Assembly: GCA_037157565.1 (NCBI GenBank)
Contig: JAZHRO010000003.1
Span: 72,170,501 to 72,234,500, forward strand
Direction: 5' to 3'
DNA: 64,000 nt
DNA from: Thalassia testudinum
Lineage: Eukaryota > Streptophyta > Magnoliopsida > Alismatales > Hydrocharitaceae
A model generated the notes under the pieces. The model was given only the letters and a program-made list of their open reading frames with translations, was not told the origin of the DNA and made no database searches. Shown one piece after another: positions 58,758 through 64,000 of this stretch (positions are counted from its first letter, which is position 1; every line of letters begins with the position of its first letter). The translations under genes were made by a program, and so were the position numbers.

Positions 58758-59890
58758 TTTTAGTGTTATTGCTAGGGAGGCAATGCTCTTTGATTTCCCA
58801 TGTTTCTCACCTTACTGATCTTTGACCTCACTTTTCTCTTTTCTTACTGCGATTGCAGGAACTCTTTTGAGGTGAGACAGAGTTGTAAGATTGGAGTAAA
58901 GTGCTGTTCAAGGGTCTGCAAGTTTACCGCACACCTCCCACCCACAAGATTTCATTCCATCACATAAATAACACAAACCCTAATTAACCTAGGAGCTTGC
59001 ATAAACCCTAGGCTTAGTTTGGTTCTTTGGTTGCTACCTGCACCTACCTCACTCTCAATATATAAAATAAAATCTAAAAAATCCCACAGAGGTACACAAC
59101 CTCTTCTGACTTTCCATACTCACTGGTAACTCGATCTTTGGAACTAGTACATGTAAATGAAAACATAATCAAGTAGAAGTAGTAGTTAACCACTTGTGCA
59201 CCTAATTCTGTGGTACATCAGGCCAATTGTTTGAGTTGTTTGGGGTGAACCACTCCATTTAAAAGCAACTCATCAAGTACCATGCTCATTAGGGTTAACA
59301 TTTAATGGCAGTACCAGGCACTCCATCATATTTTGATTTCTAGGGGAAACATCTTCACCCGTGGTTGCAAATCCTAGTGTGCCTCATCAACTTGATTGAA
59401 TTCACCTTAATTCAAACCCTAAAAGCTACTTAAGCAAGATTTGAACTCTAAACTCCACTCATTCAAGTAATCTTGCTTCAAAACCTTGGTTGTGCATTAC
59501 TTACATATCTTAATCAATCATTAAGGGCACAACCTAGATAAAGGACCTATAACATTCCCATGCACATTCAAACCTAAGCCTAATCTAAAATCAAGTTGAC
59601 GTTGCCTTTAAGGATGTAACTCCCTCTTCGAGGCCTAGATCAAGATTATTTTCAATTAATCTATTTCAACTAGTTCAATCTGATATCTAGCTAGAGGAGC
59701 AGTGTCAAATGACTGTGGTTGGGAGGTATCAAAGGAACCTGAGGAGAAAGCCAAGGGAAGAACCTTCTCCCCAATCCGTCCCTTTAACTAGTTGGATTGA
59801 CTGGAAAGTAGTAGACCAATTCATTCTTTTCATCTCAAGATGGGTTCTGAGAGTTTGTAGATCTTTAGGCTATCCCACCAAAGGACAGGT
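58758..59890 (+). other. F primer site and leader
   Basis: TTTTAGTGTTATTGCTAGGG (58758-58777) is a decayed tRNA-Asp-type primer site. The leader contains gattgcaggaactcttttga (58852), ggttgtgcat (59483) and cattaagggcacaacc (59519), shared with A and E1. No reading frame of note. Confidence 0.75.
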
Positions 59891-61427
59891 TTGATTGTTT
59901 GTACTGCAGGGCATCTTTCTTCCTCCCATTTAGTCATAGATCCTTCCACATCCTACACGCATTTCCACTCCTACCTTCTTGACACATCTTATTCCCAATA
60001 TGTTCATTATTATCCTGACCCGTGCTGCACTCAACCATCTACTAGTTCCAATAACTCAGATTGGGAATACAATTTCGGACCTCCGTGTTCAAGGTCTAAC
60101 CCTGGACACCATGATTTTGATTGTTTCCTTCTTCGAGCAATACCGATTATAGATCACCACTCGCCTATGGACAATGTAATATGATCTACAATCAAGAAGG
60201 ATAAAATGATTACAATTCTAACCTCTCCTAGATTACCCTCTTTGAGCAACCCAAAATGACCAGTTATCAGGGAGGTCCCGAAGAACCTCAATTCCTTGAC
60301 TCCCCTAGATTGAAACCAAACCCACCCAACCATGAATGAAACCATTTGGTTTAGGTAGACCAGATCCAAGATAAGGTGCTAGCTAAATTATAGAATACCA
60401 TTCAATCTTTAGAAGCTCTGCCAACACCCTACCCTGAAGAATTGGAGCCTTTGATTGAAATGATTGATGATATTAACAAATGTTTGTTGGATTGGCTCAA
60501 AGATGTTAAGGATAAAGACCCGGGTGAGTTTTTACTTGGGAAATTACGAAAATTGAGGATGAAATTTGTAATTTCTCTTGTCAATCTTTGGATGATTCCC
60601 AAGATGAACCCTCTTCAGGAGAGCCAATGTTAGAGCACCGTCAGGAACCTATAGGGGGGATGCATTTTACGAGATTAGGGATGACCTGATTGGTCTAGAG
60701 TAACTAGCTGAGATGAATTGATTTCTTCACCCAAGATCCCTGAACCAAAGTACAAGGAAAAGTATGTCTCCATGGACTAGGAAATGATAAATGATTTTGA
60801 GACATATATAAATGTGATGCTAGAATAATTTGATTCTGAGGGTGAAGAATTTTTATGTGAAGTTGCACCTAAGTTTAAGGAAAATGATTTTAGTGAGACG
60901 ACAAGGCCTGAGGAGTATGATAGATCATTTGATGGCCCTATAATTAAGGAAATTGATCCTATTAGAGCTAGCTTGGAAGATACAAATCTTGATTTCATAA
61001 AGGATTCAATTCACAACCCCATTCCTCAATCTCGCCCTATTGACCGTAATGATGATTATCTTCTCGAGATTACCAAACCCAAGTTAATTCTGATTGAGTC
61101 ACAAATTTTGGACTTGGATATTTTAGATGGGGTTGATAACACTTTCGAGGTCCTGGAAACTTGGATTATGGAGGATGGAAATGAAGATCTAGGAAACCAA
61201 TTTTGGGGGAACCAAAAGCTTGAGTCTATGGGTTCCTATTTGCCTGAAGCCACCAACCTTCAACCAAGACCCTTATGACATTTTTTATTCGGAGGATGTG
61301 CAACCCAAGTAGAAATTCACTGATTATCTTTTTTATCTTGATTTTTCTATTATCCAGCTTTTTGGACGTGAGCTGCATCGTCATATATTGCAGGCTCAAC
61401 CCTGCTTGTATAATGATGTCCGTTTTT
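59891..61427 (+). pseudogene. tyrosine-rich / acidic reading frame of element F, unknown function, broken
   Basis: Homologous to 24604-26107. The N-terminal block (YSQYVHYYPDPCC, NNSDWEYNFGPPC) is open for 97 codons. Middle blocks are MEPLIEMIDDINKCLLDWL and DPGEFLLGKLRKLRMKF. The C-terminal block is open for 101 codons (DYLLEITKPKLILIESQILD, LDILDGVDNTFEVLETWIM). Shifts and stops separate them. Compared with A, acidic and hydrophobic positions are kept although the DNA has diverged, which suggests the protein was once under selection. No known domain recognised. Confidence 0.6.
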
Positions 61428-62567
61428 AGGTAATTTTCATCCAGAACCTTAGATACACTTGACCCTAGAGCATTGGTCTGCAACATAATTTATTCAACAT
61501 CAGTGGACATTCTCAACTAGTAGTTCTTGGGTTAATCTTTTTATTTTGATTCTAACCTACACTTGTGAATTCTTTATTTATTCCCCTTGTTTGTATAGTG
61601 TGCCTAGCTGAAGGCAATAAATTTAGCATGTATACTGTCTATTTTCATCTCAGAGCTGGTCGACTAATCACAAAATTTAGGTGCCTTCTTCTCTACTCTG
61701 CTCTTTTTCATGTCATTTAATATAATGAGGACATTGCATTAGATAGGCATGGGGAGTTGGATTTTCATCTCTGAATCATCTTGTTAGCTTCGTATATTTT
61801 TTATTTTCTCTTTATTTTTGATAAAAAAGGAAAAAATTTCAATTAGGAAAAGAGAACTTGGGCATTAGAATTTGACAACTTTAGGGAATGATACAATAGG
61901 ACCTGAACACTTAGATTCTTTAGGTCTTTGGGCTTAATCAGCTCAGGTGTCCACTAAAATGTGTACTTGCTTCTTGAGTCCTCACTATTCTGAATTCATT
62001 TCTATTTGGTTAAAAAGTTGGGATGATAAGTACACGACCTATCAACCCATCCTCTGATTTGAGGGAACTTATAGTCTAAGCATCTGCACACTCCTTGCAT
62101 TGACTCACTTTTCGACGATTTTAATGGAAATTGAGTTGCTAATGAACCTTCAAGGATGGTATGGCTAACAAGTTATTGTAAGTAACATCCCATTGGTCAG
62201 TTGTCTAGAGCCCAGCCACATGACTATTCTCTTTTAGCTACTAAATCTTATACCGTGTAGCAACCTACTTAGGAAAAAATAAAAAAATAGAGAAATACCA
62301 AAAAAGAAAAAAAAGATAAGAAAAAGAAAAGAAGAAAAAAAAAATAAGCCACACTTCACTACACGAGTACAGCTGGTAAGTTGTTGTGGGTAATAGCCCA
62401 TTGGCTGGCTGTTCAGAACCCAGCTCATGAGATGCACATATAATTCCCAAACATTTAGGAAGAAGAGAGCAAGTATAATAGGTTGGGGAGATATATACTA
62501 GGATTGCCCATGTGTTGACCCCATAAAAACAAAAAGTATGGAGAAAGTTGCCGGTCAGATAGATACT
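61428..62567 (+). other. F 3' non-coding interior
   Basis: Collinear with 26108-27330 of A, including the duplicated ~60-bp unit (62164-62218 and 62371-62423) and the A-rich run between them (62270-62345). It ends abruptly at the E2 LTR. Confidence 0.65.
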
Positions 62568-64000
62568 TGAACGACGTGTTTCACGTGTTTGAAATCGGGG
62601 TTAAGAATAACCCATCATCGTAGTTGCAAAACACGTAATCAAATAAAATTTGTACCAAAACTCCAAGGGATTCCCAGGTCGAACATAGGGAGGCGACGTT
62701 TAGTTTGTATGAAAATCATTCTTCGATTTGTTTCTTTTTGGTGTTTTAGGGTTTTTTGTTTTTGAAATAAAATGACAAGCAATCACAAGAGAGAGATGGA
62801 ATCAAATATGATGTATTGCATGAATGTCAATTACTATAAACTATGAAAGCATAAAAGACAAAGGGGTCAGAAGAAATCTCCCAAGCTGGCTGTTTGGTGA
62901 GACAACGGTGCCTAGCTGAAGCTCGGACCAAGGAGTTGAGAAGTAGGACGATGGAGGTGAGATGTGGGAGGATGTCGGGTTGAGGAAAGCTTCAGCGTGG
63001 CTTTGGAATGGAGGTGAGAAGGTGGATATGATTTTCTACCAGAATGGAGGTCGGAGGATGGCTCTTTGGTTACCTATGAATGAGAATGGGAAGATGGAGG
63101 AATATTTGGTGGCATAGAGTTTTGTTACACAACTAAGAGCCTTGGGAGCTTGAGGGTAAACTCTAATAGAGCGTTGGTAGGCTTGCTAGAGCTTAGGAGT
63201 AGGTGGGAGTAGAGTAGGTAGAGATGAAGAGGAATGGCGGGTGTAGGGGTGCTTATATAGTGATTGGAAGAAGAGCATCCCGCGTACAGACATTCAGCAA
63301 CAGCTACAACCGGTACTAATGGCTGCTCAAGCTATCGCCAAAAGATCCATGCCCCTTCAATGCCTTGGCTGGCTCACGCACTGCGTAGGAAATTTAGTGA
63401 CAGCTGCAAGTGTCACTAAAGGCCTACTCTTCCATCGCTACAAACCTTGCGCCTGCTGTTCACGCTCGCCTGCTGTCGTTGAGGTTGGATGCACCGTAGC
63501 CATTGGATTCAGACGTGAACGGCTGAGACGCGAAGATCGTGCCTCTTGATCGTGCGTGAGATGTCGCATTCTCGAGCAACATCGACGGCCTCGTGCAGCA
63601 TCCGCACTCATCCAATAGCGCCATGTGGTGATGCCTCTGTAGCTGGATTGCACCCGCGCTCATCCAATGAACATAAGTCAATTATGCTCGCTCTTCGCGA
63701 AATAGCCTCCCCCCACCACGACTCAAACTCACGCTCGTGGTTTACGAGCACGTGTCTTCACCAATGCACCATGGCCGCAGTTTGTTGAGTGGAGGGAGCG
63801 ATGTAGTTGTGCATCTCAACCATTGGATGAAGATCCAATGGCCAAGATGAGGGCATCCTTGAGCTGCCTGAGGTTGGGTGAGGTGTTTAGCCATAGAGCG
63901 CACATCTCAACCATTGGATTAAGATCCAACAGCTGGGATCTCATTTTGCGGCAGCCTCAAAGATGCCTTGGCTCAGGTGGGGTGGCCTAGATGGCACCAC
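62568..64000 (-). repeat. E2: LTR of a minus-strand element related to E1 (cut by window edge)
   Basis: Begins TGAACGACG at the junction with F; matches E1 LTR pieces (3480-3570, 8640-8680, 11511 onwards) as one continuous sequence. TATA box on the minus strand CTATATAAGC at 63251-63260. Which LTR of E2 this is cannot be told, because the other end lies outside the window. Confidence 0.75.
63719..63771 (-). other. tRNA-like module in E2 LTR
   Basis: On the minus strand TGGTGCATTGG (A box, 63761-63771) and GAGTTTGAGTCG (B box, 63719-63730) enclose a perfect 5-bp stem with a 7-nt loop (GCTCG TAAACCA CGAGC, 63733-63749) at the anticodon-arm position. It is the most tRNA-like copy in the window. 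Confidence 0.65.

Larger units (their letters stand above)
52982..62567 (+). mobile_element. F: non-autonomous LTR element related to A, right part cut by E2
   Basis: Order: complete LTR, stub of primer site, partial second LTR (split by solo LTR D2), primer site, leader, tyrosine-rich pseudogene and 3' non-coding interior. The interior matches A from 24125 to about 27330 and then stops at the E2 LTR, so its 3' LTR is absent from the window. The left end TTATGTGCACACATC aligns with TGATGTGCATACATC of B. The target duplication could not be checked. Confidence 0.75.

Overview
The window is nuclear DNA of a flowering plant, and almost all of it is nested transposable elements. The evidence is plant-type LTR retrotransposons (initiator-Met and Asp-type primer sites), a CACTA DNA transposon with introns, a plastid ndhC-ndhK fragment, captured aconitase exons and a 14-3-3 pseudogene. 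I see no intact cellular gene. The species, and whether it is a monocot, cannot be settled from this sequence.

Layout. (1) 1-12959: minus-strand Ty3/Gypsy-type element E1. It has 3' LTR, short gag remnant, leader, primer site and 5' LTR. The 5' LTR is split by a 5-kb insert that begins with plastid ndhC-ndhK and by a 2.7-kb solo LTR (D1). (2) 13202-30166: plus-strand element A, bounded by a 5-bp target duplication (gtgtc). Its 5' LTR holds a gag-only Sirevirus-like Copia element (14687-19660, duplication ttccc). Its interior holds a related LTR element B (20516-24119, duplication ataca). Its 3' LTR carries a 965-bp tandem duplication. (3) 30507-48211: a 17.7-kb CACTA (En/Spm) element with subterminal repeats, a decayed TNP2-type transposase, an intron-containing second transposase gene with a 48-bp minisatellite, captured aconitase fragments and a LINE fragment. 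(4) 48212-52981: AT-rich DNA with remnants of another CACTA second-ORF gene and a minus-strand 14-3-3 pseudogene. (5) 52982-62567: plus-strand element F, related to A, with one complete and one partial LTR in tandem; the partial one is split by a second solo LTR (D2). (6) 62568-64000: minus-strand LTR of element E2, running off the window.

How the parts fit together. A, B, F, E1 and E2 form one LTR superfamily. They share LTR ends (TGATG...CA), a primer site resembling the tRNA-Asp type, and (A, F, E1) a leader. Their coding parts differ: E1 has a Ty3/Gypsy gag remnant, while A and F carry at the same place a different, tyrosine-rich then acidic reading frame of roughly 500 codons that I do not recognise. 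Most LTRs of the superfamily also contain a tRNA-like module with pol III A and B boxes upstream of the TATA box. The most notable points are these tRNA-bearing LTRs, the swapped coding module, the gag-only Sirevirus derivative and the aconitase-capturing CACTA element.
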